Shown: positions 13,201-25,071 of the stretch, piece by piece | Layout: every line of letters begins with the position of its first letter | Numbering within the stretch: the first letter of the stretch is position 1 | DNA from: Gaeumannomyces sp. JS-464 | Taxonomy: Eukaryota > Ascomycota > Sordariomycetes > Magnaporthales > Magnaporthaceae | DNA length: 64,000 bases | Assembly: GCA_002197995.1 (NCBI GenBank) | Contig: NGZR01000004.1 | Span: forward strand, 372,001 to 436,000 | Reading direction: 5' to 3' | Position numbers and translations under genes: made by a program | The notes under the pieces: generated by a model | Databases searched by the model: none | Seen by the model: only the letters and a program-made list of their open reading frames with translations | What the model was told of the DNA's origin: nothing

Positions 13201-16200
13201 GCGAGCTTCTTCATTGCTTTTTCGCTGTGCTGCACGTCGGCGCGACAGACAGGGTCTCGGTCGGTTCGGGGACACCTTCTCCATCGAGCACTATCCCCGA
13301 AGGGGCTGGCGCCCAGGGCCGGCCGAGTCGGATCGAGTCGCGTCGGGTTGCATCGAGCTGCACGAGTGCATTTCTGGCAGCACCTGGCCTTTTTTTTCCC
13401 TTACGAAAGCGCACCCGGGACAAGCCTGAGCTGGCACTGGCCAGCCGCCTCCACGCCATGTGTCGTGTCGGTCAAGTTCCGCTATTCTCACTCCACAGCA
13501 GCACCCTGCACCCTGCCCTCCAGCCCAGGTGCAGCCAGGACCAGCAGCTAGCCTGTGTTGGAAGCTTCGCATGTCCAGTGCGTCACACGGCAGTCGACGT
13601 TAGTCCAGATGCGGGAATCCTCACGACGGCACGGCACTTGGTCCCATGGATTCCCTTGTAGGCCGCCTCGAAGCTGACCGCCTGACAGTGCAGAGGGCTT
13701 CTACTGTTGCTTCTAGCGGCGGCCTTTGGCGCTGATTGCGAAGGCCCAGCCATTCCGCCTAGCCCGCCTTCCACCCGCGCTACCACTTCTGTTGCGTGCC
13801 CAACGGCCAGCCCTCGTCCCACGCAATAGCACACGGCACATATACCATCGCTTGCGAACGGACTGACTTCTCTACCGGCGCGGCGGGCCCGGAACGTACG
13901 GGGATCAGAGCCAGGGCGCGGCGCACTTGCCAACGTCTCACACCGAGCAGTGGACACGCGACGCCCATGCTCATTACGAAACCTCACAACCGAAGTGAGC
14001 CAGAATCACGCCGGGCTCTAGCGGAAGAGAGCCTAGCTTTGCCCTCGTGCCCCGGGACCGACGGTGGGGCCATAACTGACAACTGCACGTCCATCCCACG
14101 TTTTTGGTGACCAGCTAACTTCGTACGCATCCTGCCCCGTGCTCCATAGTCCGGACCCAGACACGGAGCAGGCCCTGAGTTTTGCGTTCCGATCTAGCTG
14201 CCGCGACCGAAGAGAGAAATGGTCGAACCTTCCTGGCCTGTCCAAACACGCGTACTTTCCAGTCAGGCGGGCCGATCCCAGCCGAACAAGGGCGGCCATG
14301 CGGGACCCTCAATAACATGACCCGTCCCTGGCCTTAATCTGCAGATTGCGGTTGCTTCTTTGGGTAATACGTGTGGCCATGCTCACTAACATTGTCGAAC
14401 AAAGCCATCTTGAACACTCATTTGTTGCCCGTTTCTGTCTGCAACAATATCGGCCGATAGGGCTCTCGACCCCAGAACCCTGTCGGGCCCGAGGGGCGAC
14501 ACTGACTTTGTCTGAAACGAGCTGCACCGGGAGGCAGGTACGCACACTATCTCGAAGGCGGGCCTGTCGCCCGGTAATGTGCTTGTGTCATCTGCATGCA
14601 CTGCAAGCCTTCCCTCGCATCCCACACCTGGCAGAAGCTCCCAGGTACCTAGGTACTCTGTACATCCACCCTCAAACAAGTGACTGCGGCATAGACTTGA
14701 AGGCATCACCGAGACATGAGATCCCGCACCACCAGGCGGAAAGCTGCTTATGATGTTGCTCAAAATAGCTACTGAGGCTGGACGGTATGGAAAACTGTCC
14801 CAAGAAAAGAAGCGGCCTTGGCTAGTCATTTCACTTGGTTTGTATTCGAATCCTTCACTGCCAGCCCGCGCAGCACCCGGAAGGTGGGCGCCCTAGCTGC
14901 TAGTATCCACCCAGTTGAATGTCTCATCACACATTCACGCCGGGATCGAGGTTTGTACGACAAGGGCAGGGGCATGACGGCTGAGAAGCTGACCAAACGC
15001 GCACCGCCAACAAGAACCATGACTTCCCGATGGCTTAGGAATAGGTGGGTGGGCGAGAGAGCATGCCAGAGAAGAAGGAAGGGGAAAAAAGGAAAAAAAG
15101 AGAAAGAAAGGGCGCCATACGGGTTCTGCTTTTCGGAGCCTGCCGTTTCGGCCAATGCCAGCCGCTGCTCCGCCCTTGCCCTGTTCGTATGCCAGCGGGG
15201 AGATGCCCGGCCATGGCTACCACACCGGCCTACCACACAAAACTACCTGACAAGTTGACGTTTTGGAGACAGTGCCGGGGTGGGTGCGTGTGGTGCTGGC
15301 GCTTCTGCTGCTGCAGGGCTTGCTGGCCTGAAGCTAAAGGCCATGCGGTCAAGGGGGTAAGGGTCAGGGCCACCTCATGTCTTGCAGCACTTGGCGGCCA
15401 GCTAATGCTTGTGTTTCCCTTTCCATAAAGTTTCGCAGCTACACTGCATCGTGCCTTCATTTGGAGGCATAAAACTTGCCCGGGACATCCGGATATTACT
15501 CTCATATACCGGATCGAGCCCATACAGCAAGCGACAATGAGCATTGTTGCCAACCTTCCTCCCAGAAAGGGAGATCTACGCAAAGACGATCTTCCTGCCG
15601 GGCAAACGGACAGCCTCGCAGCATGGCTCATGTTTCCTGTACAGGCGGCCCAATCAGCTCTGGTCGGCTGGCAAGGAAAGCAAGCAAATTTGGTCAGGGT
15701 CGACAGGTTCCACCCTCTTCCTGAACAAGCCTAGTTTCGGGCTAGGTGTGGGCACGACGGGCGAGGGGAAGGGCCGGGGGCAGCTCACACCCCGACCATA
15801 AGCAACGGCAGGCTTAGGAGCCCACCAAATCAAGCCTGCTCTCACTTTCTACCCCCACCCACATCTTCAGGCCAGATGAGTGTTTCCATGCGTCGTCCCA
15901 TCACTCCATCTCATCCCATCATCCACTGATCCATAACGGGATGGGACGAATCCAGTTTACTTACGTTTCGTCTGATTCGCTTTTTTGACATTTTATCAAC
16001 AGCCAAGTGTTGGATGCCTCTCTACCTGAGCATTGGGTATTCTACTGTCGTTAAAGGATGAACTAACTTTATCAGCAGCCCGAGGGGTAGTTTTATATAT
16101 CTCGACACAGTTGCCAAGATATAGACTGACTGGAGTTGTGTAGAGCTCAGGAAAAGAAGAAATGAGGGGAAACAAAAAAGGAAGGGAAAAAAAAAAAAAA

Positions 16201-17191
16201 AGAGAAAAAAAGAAAAAAAAGAAAAAGGGCCTCCACGCTGGCACGCTGGTAGCGATGGCGCCGCGCACAAGCCATCCGCCCTGGACTTCTTTATTTATTT
16301 TATAATGCACTGCCTCATCCCATGCCCCAACAGTGCACAGGGAAGAACCTCGAAGCGAAGCAGTGCAGATGCGAGAACGGTTCGAACGACTCGAGGCGTT
16401 CATGACGGGCGCCAAGGTGTGCCCTGTTGGCTCGACCGCCTCCCTGGATTCGCGATTTACCCTCCCGTCCGCCCATCGAGTCAACCGTAAATTTCATTAG
16501 GCTGGTTAACACCCCCGCACTCTCGTGTTTTGCTTTGAGCCGGACTCGAGTCGGTACATGCATGCAAATTCGCGGGTCACTTAGAAGCCACATTGATTCC
16601 CCATTCAGGCCGTCTCTCGCTCGAGCCCTGGGGCGTTTGGGCAGAGGCGGGGCCCATGCCGCAGAGCAAGCCGCTCATCTTTTGATTCTTGTCATTTTGA
16701 CGCAGACCCGATGATGTGCGGCAGGCATCGAGAGTCGGTCTCATTTTACATTTCTCACATCGCTGCTGTCTTTCAACTCCCGTCGTGCCCTCGCCTCGCC
16801 GTCCCCACCCTCCATGCTGTCCTGCAATCCCCGCCCAGCTCTCCCAGACACCCCCAGTCGAGGACTCAAGGTCTCCATGTGAGGCTACGTGCGTGCGGCG
16901 ATACCTGGCTCCCATCTTGGCGCCACTTCTGGCTGTCGGCACCCCTGCCCGGGCCTCTTGCAAATCATTCCCAGGTGTTGATAGCCGGTTGCGCCGCCGC
17001 CCCTCCCTGGGCCTGGCTCGATTGTTGTTTTCTTCCCCTCCACACCCTGACCCTGGCAGGCCTAGGTCCAGGATGTCCTAAGAGGAAGCCCGGTGCCACT
17101 CCAGATGCGACTCCAAGGTGACCCGGCCTCACCACCCCTTTTACCCTTACCCCCGACAATTCGCTTAAGCCACCTCCACACTGAGGACGTA

Positions 17192-17205
17192 GGTAGGTAC
17201 CTACC
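17192..17205. repeat. Perfect 14-bp palindrome of the TAGGTA/GGTACCTA type
   Basis: GGTAGGTACCTACC is its own reverse complement and is embedded in a longer GTAGG...CCTAC context. It lies about 690 bases upstream of the Zn2Cys6 gene. Related motifs recur in several gaps of this window. Confidence 0.6.
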
Positions 17206-17889
17206 ACCTACGTGCCCGCCTACGGGTCCAGTCTCTCGAAAGCCGGGACGCTGTCGCCGCCCATGCACCTAGTGGCCGAGTGACTTGTGGATGGATGGAT
17301 CTGGCTGGATACATGCATGGGCTCCGCCGTGCATGTCCACTGCGTGCTACTTACACCTTCTGACCGGCCCTTTGAATACATAACTTTTCATAGCCCTCGC
17401 TCCGGAGAGCTGTTGCATGCACCCTGGCCTAGTCGACCGACCACGGTCTTTGCCGCCGAATCTTGGATACTTTTTCTCTTTTATTTCATCCTCCCGCAAC
17501 ACCCATCCGCTACGACGATCCCATCTTCTTCCAGCTGAAAGCTTCTCTCTTTCCCACCCGTCGGGCAACGAAGACGACCGTCTGGTCTGTGTGAAAAAGC
17601 TCTCCTGCGGAGCCACCCTCCCCCGCCACGCTACCTCGACGACTCCCAGGCCGGCTCCTCTGCCGTGGTCTAGCTCGCAAACACCTCGAATATCTTGCCA
17701 GTGGACAGGATATCCCACTGGACCAGCTTCCCACCATCATGAACCTACGATAACGAGCAACGACGTCTACTTTTTTTTCTTTCTTATTATTTCCTAAACT
17801 GTTCATACGTATACTCGACATCATCGCTCCGTACGCTCGCTTGATCTTTGGCCCCCGACACTCCTTTTGTCTGTTTACGACGCCCACCC

Positions 17890-20800
17890 ATGTCGTCCTC
17901 TGAGATGGCAGCCGCCGCCTTCGAACACGCGCCGCTACCACCGCACCTGTCCTCGGCCCCAGGTATGCATCCAGTGGCCATGTCGAGGCCGCAGGTCAGC
18001 ATCGAGAGGCTGCCCACCCGCCGGATGAGCAACGAGCCGCGGGAGTCGATGAACTGTAAATCGTGCCGAAAGCGCAAGGTACGGCCTGTCTAGCCCCTCG
18101 CCAATGGCTGCTAGCCATTAGCGGCAATCGCCTGATTGTCGAGCCGGCGCGCCGCATTCCCGCGTGACCCCCCCTTTTTTTTTGCGCTTGGAGGAACGGT
18201 GAACTCTGACCCATCTCGGTATCGATCGTGTCCCAACAGATCAAGTGCAATCGTCTTCGCCCCTCATGCGAGGCCTGCCAAGTCTTTCAATGTCCGTGTA
18301 TATACGGTAAGTGCATTGTGTCCTTGCTTGGCTGTGTGACCAGCTGGGATTCTGGGCTTGGGCCTTCGAGGTTCCGGATCCAGAGTGCCATGGTGAGGGA
18401 CCATGCGAGCGGGGGGTTGGACTAACCGTCTCTGAATCCTCGACAACAACAGATGCCGTACCGAAGAAGAGAGGTCCGAAGACGGACGTGTTGGAAGCAT
18501 TGCTGAAGAGGGTCGATGGGCTCGAGCAGCGGCTCAAGGATCAAAAGTCGACAGATCCGGGAGCGGCAGCTGCAGTGGCGGCCGAGATTGCAGCACTGGG
18601 ATCGGCTGCGAGCGAGGTCTCGCAGAGGACATCGGCGCCTGCAGCGGCTACTTCGGCGGACGACAAATCCAAGTCTGATGCGACGACCTCGAGCCGTGCC
18701 GGCGATGCCCCGGAGACTGCCATTTACTCGCCCTCAGCTTCAAGGTTGGTAGAGCCGACAACCCCTCCAGAACAAAAGAGTCCTCGGGCCGAATACTAAC
18801 ACGACGACCAGCGAGCCATCTCCCACCGGGCCCGTCCCCGTCGACGCCCTGCTAGATACCTACTTTAGCCGCTTTCACGGCAAGCCGTACCATATACTTG
18901 ACGAGTCCTCGATCCGGCAAAGGTTGCTAGTTAACCAGGTACCGTCATTTCTGGCCCACGCTATTTATGCGGTTGCCGCGAGGTAGGTTGATTCCTTAAA
19001 CCCACCTGCCACAACCCCTCCAGTGGCAGTAAGATCCGCCTGTCGAGCCCGCCTAATCAGAAGATCCAGGTACACGCCCCACCCTAGCGGATTCCAGTCA
19101 GCCGTTCAACTGAGCGAGGAGTACGCATTAAGGGCCGGAACGAGATCGATACGGACGAGCCGTCTATCGACGCACTGCAGGCGCTTCTCCTGACGGCCAC
19201 AGCGTTCACCGCCATGGGGAGGGGAAGGAAGGCATACATGCTTCTAACTAGCGGCATCGGTATGGCTATGGCTCTTGAGCTGCACCGTGAGGTCGACCGA
19301 ATGCGCCCGTGCCGCCGGCTGAGCGCGGACGAGGAGGCGACTTTTCTGGAGCTGCTTTCTGATGGATCGGTTCATGGCATGCGGGTCTAAGCGACCGTCT
19401 TGATATCGAACCGGGTCATCTCGACGCGACTCCCCAGCTGGTCGCCGGGCCCGCACTCACTCCCAGTCGAGGGCGAGTTCTTTGTCAGCGGGTCGAATCT
19501 GCACTACTTCCAGGGGAGCGGAAAGAGGTCACAGGGCAGCAGCGGGATGCTGATCGACATCAGCCGGATACTGGGCATCACCAACAGGTACTTGGCCGCA
19601 GGGGGCGTCAAGGGCGACTCGCACTTCCCCTGGCACTCGCTCTCGAACCTGTCCAAGATCCGGCAGGATCTAGACATATGGGCGTCGGGCACCGAGGACG
19701 TCTTCTCGAGCGTCGGCAAGCTGTTCGGGCAGCCCGACTCGACGGTGCTGGTGCTGAGCAAGCTGATCTACCACCTGATCCACTGCCTCATCTACAGGCC
19801 CTTCCTGCCCATCGACCTCGTCGAGCTCGCGGGGAGCGGGCAGCACCAGTCGTGGCAGATCGAGGCGACTAACATGTGCTTCCTGCATGCCAACGCCATC
19901 GCCGAGCTCGTCGAGCTGGGCAAGTCCACCATCGAGTGGCCCGCCTTTGTGGGCTACTGCATCTGCACGGCTGGCACGGTCCACGTGCACGGCGCCTTCT
20001 ACAGCAAGAACAGCTTCGGCGGCGACGGCAGCGGCGGCGTCTTCTCGTCCTCAGCCGATTTCCTGTCGCGCGAGATGCAGCAGCTGAGCGAGCTGCGGTA
20101 CGCCTGGGCCAGTGTGCAGCACCAGCGCGAGACGCTGCAGGGCATCTACGGTGCGCATGCCGAGCTGGTCAAGAGCCACGCCAGGAACCCGATGCGGTAC
20201 GCGCCCGTCTTCCAGCTCGAGGACTTCTTCGACCGCTACTCCAACATTGGCGGGCCCGGCGGCCAGTCGTTCCACTTTGACTCGGCCAACATCAGCCTCT
20301 CGGACGTCGTCGTCGACTACAACCCGGACGTCTACACGGGCCACGACCTGTACGCCCCGCGGGCTTCAGCAGCAGCGCCACAGGCGGACTGGACACCTCG
20401 CCCGCGACCGCGTCGGCTGTTGTTCCTCCACGATCCCATCCGACCGTCCGAGCCTGAAGCGGAAAAAGACGGCCCGACGGGCATCAAGGCACCGCCCCCG
20501 TCCACCACAGCAGCAGCAACAGCAAACGATCCATTCGGACCCGAACATGCCCGGAAAGGGCGGGCTCCAGCCCTTAAACACAACGCCCGGCATGGTCCTA
20601 CCACACACGCCACACAGCCTCCCGACGCCGTCGCACAGCCGCCACTCGTTCACGTTCCAGCCGCCCCAGGGGTCGCCCGTCATGCTCCAGTCCCCAGCCG
20701 GCGGCCCGCAGATGCACCAGGTCCCAGATCAAATGGGGGGAGGAGGCGGCGTGGTTGACGACGGGCGCGGGCGGGTTTGGGATGCACGGCCAGCAGCAAC

Positions 20801-21252
20801 AGCACATGCAGAACCCGACGCTACAGCCGTACGGCCACCACTCACCGTACGGCTACGGAGGAGCAGGAGGAGGAGGGCCAGAAGCAGTCCGGCACGGAAC
20901 CGGCAGCAGCTCCATGGGGCCGGGGACGCCGGGCGGCGGCGGCAGCTACGACCCCATGTTCGGCACCCTGCCCACCAACGCTTTCAGCAGCCCCGCGCCC
21001 GGACCGTGGCAGCAGCACCCCGGTAGCGGCGGCAGCGGCGCGGCTGGCGGCAGCGAGGACGGCAAGCAGGGCGGCCAGGTGCTGGCGCACAGCCCCGGGG
21101 GCCGGAGCAACAACGGCAGCACGGGCACGGGCACGGCCGGGGAGGAGAAGGATCCCTTCCTCAGCCTCTTGGAGCAGCTGGCCGAGAACGAGCAGGCCAT
21201 GGGCCCCGGCAGCGAGCTTGATCTGTTCCTCGGCACGACGGCGCAGCGGTAA
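17890..21252 (+). CDS. Zn2Cys6 transcription factor with fungal-specific TF domain, frameshifted
   Basis: A nuclear DNA-binding regulator of unidentified target. The zinc cluster is split over two exons: CKSCRKRK | [17 protein letters not shown] gives the spacing C-x2-C-x6-C-x6-C-x2-C-x6-C. A short basic linker (KKRGPK) and a coiled-coil-like stretch ([17 protein letters not shown]) follow, then the fungal_trans region ([16 protein letters not shown] to about 20350) and a Gln/Gly/Pro-rich tail. Introns are 18079-18239, 18307-18452, 18745-18811 and 18983-19079. All four keep phase and have GT-AG ends, and actaac branch sites are visible for the second and third. Breaks lie near 19134-19137 (missing C), 19331-19342, 19398-19401 (missing T), and three in the tail (about 20360, 20455, 20745). 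Full length would be about 960 residues. The core from 19400 to 20350 is long and intact, which argues for a functional gene with sequence errors. Confidence 0.85.
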
Positions 21253-21572
21253 AGAAGCAACTCGGACCGTGTTTGCGATAACCAGCCAACCATCCATCCA
21301 CCCGCCCTTCTCGTCTAGACCACCGAACTTTGTCCAATCTCCTTTTTATCAGCTCAATCCCTTACCGAGCATAGCACTGCCTCCTGCCACGGTATATAAT
21401 ACCAGGCCCTCGTCAACTTTCCTATCGTCGCATTTTCTTTTTAAGCCCCACTCGCATTTTGTCGTCCTCGATCCTGGCACCGATTGGGTCTTGGGGCCTT
21501 GAAGGCCATTCTATTCGCAGGGGAGAAAGGTTCTGTGTTTCGGAGCGCGGGTCATGACCAATTTCCTATCAG

Positions 21573-21600
<28 letters not shown>
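21573..21600. repeat. Poly-T tract (28 nt)
   Basis: An uninterrupted run of 28 T about 320 bases downstream of the Zn2Cys6 stop codon. It could sit in or just beyond the 3' untranslated region. Length is probably unreliable in any single read. Confidence 0.9.
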
Positions 21601-21604
<4 letters not shown>

Positions 21605-22631
21605 AAGTATAGGGGCCGGGTGGTGAAGGAGTTCATACAGAATCGGGAACTTTTGTTTTGCTTGGCAAAATGGGGAGGGATATAAAACTGCTTCCGGTCT
21701 GGGGATGGGCGGTCATATTGCGCGCTACGCATTTCCTTTAATTTTTTTTTCTTTTTTTCGCGAGGGACCATTACTATTATTACTGCTTCTCGTCCTTTCC
21801 TGCTTAGCCGCTACTCCTCACTCCTTTTGCTGGAGGCCTGTCTGATACCATGCATCCAGGCCTTTCCTTTTTCATCCTTCCTTTCTGTTGCACAGAACAG
21901 GTTGCTGGTGGGCTCGCGTTTTCTTTATCTGTCCATCCCGCAACCGCAACGCGGGGCCAACCTTTGTAGAAAGACTCAAAGCGTACACACTTTATTAGCA
22001 CGCATACAAGCATATAACTACTTTTAATATCTTCGCATTTTCGATTAGTTGCATGTCCCGCGAGTCTCTACAAACACGCCCCCTTTTCTCCCTCCCTCCG
22101 GCTAGTCCCGCACTCAGCCGGAGGCAGGACGCCCAGTTGGACATGCATGGGAGGATTTTTGCCCGGCCCCTTGTACCTTTTTTTTTTTTGCGGTGGGTCC
22201 CCACGCGCCCCTATTTTATGTACAAAGAGAAGCAAGCATACAAGGACAAGAATAGCCAAGGGTACCTTCTTCCGCCTGCAACGGGAATGGTGGGGAGATG
22301 GAGGGTTACGTGCGGATCAGGCAATGGCCTGTTCCGCAAAGGCTGTACATATGTGTGTGTGTGTATCTGGGGATGCGGGTGTCTGGTGGGCTGCGTGTTG
22401 GTTGGTGTAGGCGCCCGACTTGCCTCTGTCTCGATCATGAGCTGTATATATGTGCCCGCCAAGCTGAGAACCACCTGGCCGGCCGGTTTTTGCCCTGTCC
22501 AGTAGGAGAGGACATGTGCAGTGTTTCTGATTGTGGTTTCCCCGTGGACGTGAATGCCCGCAAACACCAGCACCAAGCTGTTATCGTCATATCTCGACAT
22601 CGAGGACGAAGGTACAAGTGAAGAGAGGATG

Positions 22632-22652
22632 GGGGGGGGGGGGGGGGGGGGG
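22632..22652. repeat. Poly-G tract (21 nt)
   Basis: Twenty-one consecutive G followed by AGGGAGGA. It could form intramolecular G-quadruplexes if the run is real. No gene overlaps. Confidence 0.9.
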
Positions 22653-23048
22653 AGGGAGGAAATCATGAAAAAGAAGAGATCGCCAGCCAGATCGGTTATC
22701 CAGGTGGGCTGGGGGATTTCTTGGCTAGCATCAGGTCAACCAGGACATGGGACGATGTGGTACAGCGGAAATGGGGCCGGCCGCATACCACGTACTACGT
22801 AGCAAGAGGTCGCAGTTAGGCAACATCCACCTCGGTCTGGTCAGGCACGCGAAAAAGTGATAACGTGATTTTCCAGAAAACCGGCTGGCTGTTCCTGGGA
22901 GATAGAGATGTTGCTTTGCTCTTTTTTTTCCATCCGTCTCGGGCCGTCCGAGCCTTTGGGTTCTGCTGCCTCCAGCCATCTTGCCGGGCTGCGCTTCCGT
23001 CCCTATCTGACCGCGGTAACAAGGCTGGGTGCTGCACGGAGGGGTATC

Positions 23049-23082
23049 TACAGTACAGTACAGTACAGTACAGTACAGTACA
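23049..23082. repeat. Pentanucleotide (CAGTA) tandem repeat
   Basis: Nearly seven perfect copies of a 5-bp unit, each junction creating the palindrome GTAC. It lies in a gene-poor gap. No function is evident. Confidence 0.85.
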
Positions 23083-25071
23083 ACATCCACCTGCGTCACC
23101 AACCGGATCCGAACTTTTCGTCCAAAGAGGCCAAGGGTGGGGTGTTTGCCGGCCAGTGGCTCACCGGGCTTCGACAGTCAGTCCAAGTCGATGGATCGAT
23201 GACGACGATGGTAAAACGAGGGATAAAACAGAAGCAAACGCGAAAAAAAGAATGCTAAAAATGGCCCGCATGACGCAAAGAAGCAAAAGAAGACTCACCA
23301 GCAAGCCGACGGAGCACGAATCCGCAACTTCTACTAATCTTGGCTCCCGGGCAAGCTGCCTCCGCGAAGACCTTATCAGTCGTTTCTTTCTTGGTATCAG
23401 ACTTTTTTTTTTCTCCCTCATTGTTTCCTCCTCATACGTTTCTACCAAGTATCATCCCCTCCCCCAGCCTCGTCTCGCTGATCTCCCCAGGTACCTACAG
23501 GTATGTACCGCCTACCCCCGGCTTCGCCTCCCCCGCATCTCGCCCGCAGCCCCATAATTGCGGTACCGCGGCCCGGCATAACGTCACCTGCGTGGTAATG
23601 ACCCATCCCCACATATCAAAGAAGGGCCGTTTCCCCCCTCCCAGCTTTGCTGCATGCGGGGGGAAACCCAGGGGTGGGGCAAGGGGGTGGGCGTATGTAT
23701 GTGTGTGTGTGTGGTGGGTGGTGGTGTGGTGCTGCTGTTGCTCCTTTGCTGTCGTGGATCGAAACGTGTCGATCTTTTTGTGAGATGCAGGGTGAGACGA
23801 AAGGCATAAAAGAACCCTGGCAGTTTCGCGGGGCATGGATGGGGTCAAGCTAAGCTGCTCCTCTCCTCGCTTAGGTGGTTCAGGGCGGGGGTGGGCGAGG
23901 ATCGGGGAGGGCGGAGGAGGAGGAAGAAGAAAGGTACAGGGTCACCGGCTGACAATGCGCATCCAGATCATGTGTGCCGGGAAGCATTCTCCGCTCCGGA
24001 AAGGCGCCGACGTCTCAGCATCTGTAGAGTACCTGAATATGCACGATTTTAGCGCTTCTCCTTTTGACAGTGAGTGGGGAGGGCGTGCATGGAGCCTGAT
24101 GCTGCAAAAGGTCCTTTCACTCTCCGTGCCGCCTCCGCTGCAACCTCATGCCAGGCAATGAGGCGGAAAAAAAGGAAGGGAAAAACAGAGAGCTGCATGG
24201 TATCAAAGGAGGTGACGGACCAATCTGTGCCGGGTACATAGGACCTAGCTCCTTTTTTTCTTTCCTGCACTGCACCACAACCACGTGCATCGCTGGCCAA
24301 CCTGAAACGTGACGCATGTTTAGCTACCCGGTTATGGGGGGTTAGGTAAGTCTGAGTCAAATGCTTAGCACACCTCTGTTGGTCCTCTCGCTGTGCATTC
24401 GGATTCTGTCCCAGTAAAACCAAGGAGAGAAGAGGGCGCCACTTTCCCGCCCCCGACGCGCTCGGCAATTCCGCAACCTCGGTATCTGGCCCTGGCTGCC
24501 GATACCCGAGGGGCGCTCCCGACCCTGTCGGCCGGGCCGGTGGAGAAAGGAAAGCAGATGGCGGCGGGCGGCGGGCAGGGGGGTTCCCACAGTCCTCGGA
24601 CGCTCCCGGGCGGGAACGTTCGGTCAAGGCACTGCTGTTAAGCAGGACCCCCTCGTTCCGGAACTACCCGGGGAACGGGGTCCGGTGAAGCTTGCGGCGC
24701 GTATGCTCCGCGTTCCTTGCTTGTTCCCTGTCGGCCCTCGCCTGATGTGAGCAAGGGGAGGGAGAAGAAGGGAGGAGGGCGAGTTCCATTGAGATGGTTA
24801 TGGCGATGATGCAATCACCTGTGTTAATTAGCGCGTGCCGAGGTGGGCAGAAAACCCCCCACCGGCATCGGCTTACGGCTTTGTCATCTGAATGGCTGCG
24901 TGGATTGGATATGCTTGAGACCTCGGAAGAAGGGTGCTGGCTTCGTGCGTTCCCCGTCAGTAAAACTTGGCTCCGTCATAGCCAAAACGCCGTGGTAGAT
25001 AGGTATTGCAAACCGAGGAGAGGGAATTCAGACTCGTGCGAAGAGAAGATAATTCATTCCGAAAAGCAACA

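Larger units (their letters stand above)
5603..17889. other. 12.3-kb gene-poor region upstream of the Zn2Cys6 factor
   Basis: No open frame here has domain-like sequence, homologous motifs or a convincing exon-intron structure. The longest (about 290 codons, minus strand, 10554-11432) is repetitive in composition and unlike the coding style of the neighbouring genes. The stretch holds T22 at 7979-8000, a TG repeat at 10251-10267, a T-rich block at 12391-12430, A-rich runs at 16185-16230, and TAGGTA/GGTACCTA motifs near 8278, 13112, 14643 and 17191. It may be a very long regulatory or 5' leader region of the downstream factor, or may hold unrecognised non-coding RNA. I cannot tell which. Confidence 0.55.
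21253..25071. other. Intergenic region, no supported gene
   Basis: Contains T28 (21573-21600), G21 (22632-22652), a pentanucleotide repeat (23049-23082), GT-rich patches (22350-22364, 23700-23714) and a T/A-rich block (about 21740-21800). Short open frames are compositionally simple and overlap on both strands. An imperfect inverted repeat lies at 24645-24683. No gene was recognised. Confidence 0.55.

Noticed and set aside
24645..24683. An imperfect GC-rich inverted repeat (GGACCCC...GGGGTCC)
   Set aside because: The arms need a 2-base gap, and the surrounding sequence is GC-rich, so chance pairing is likely.
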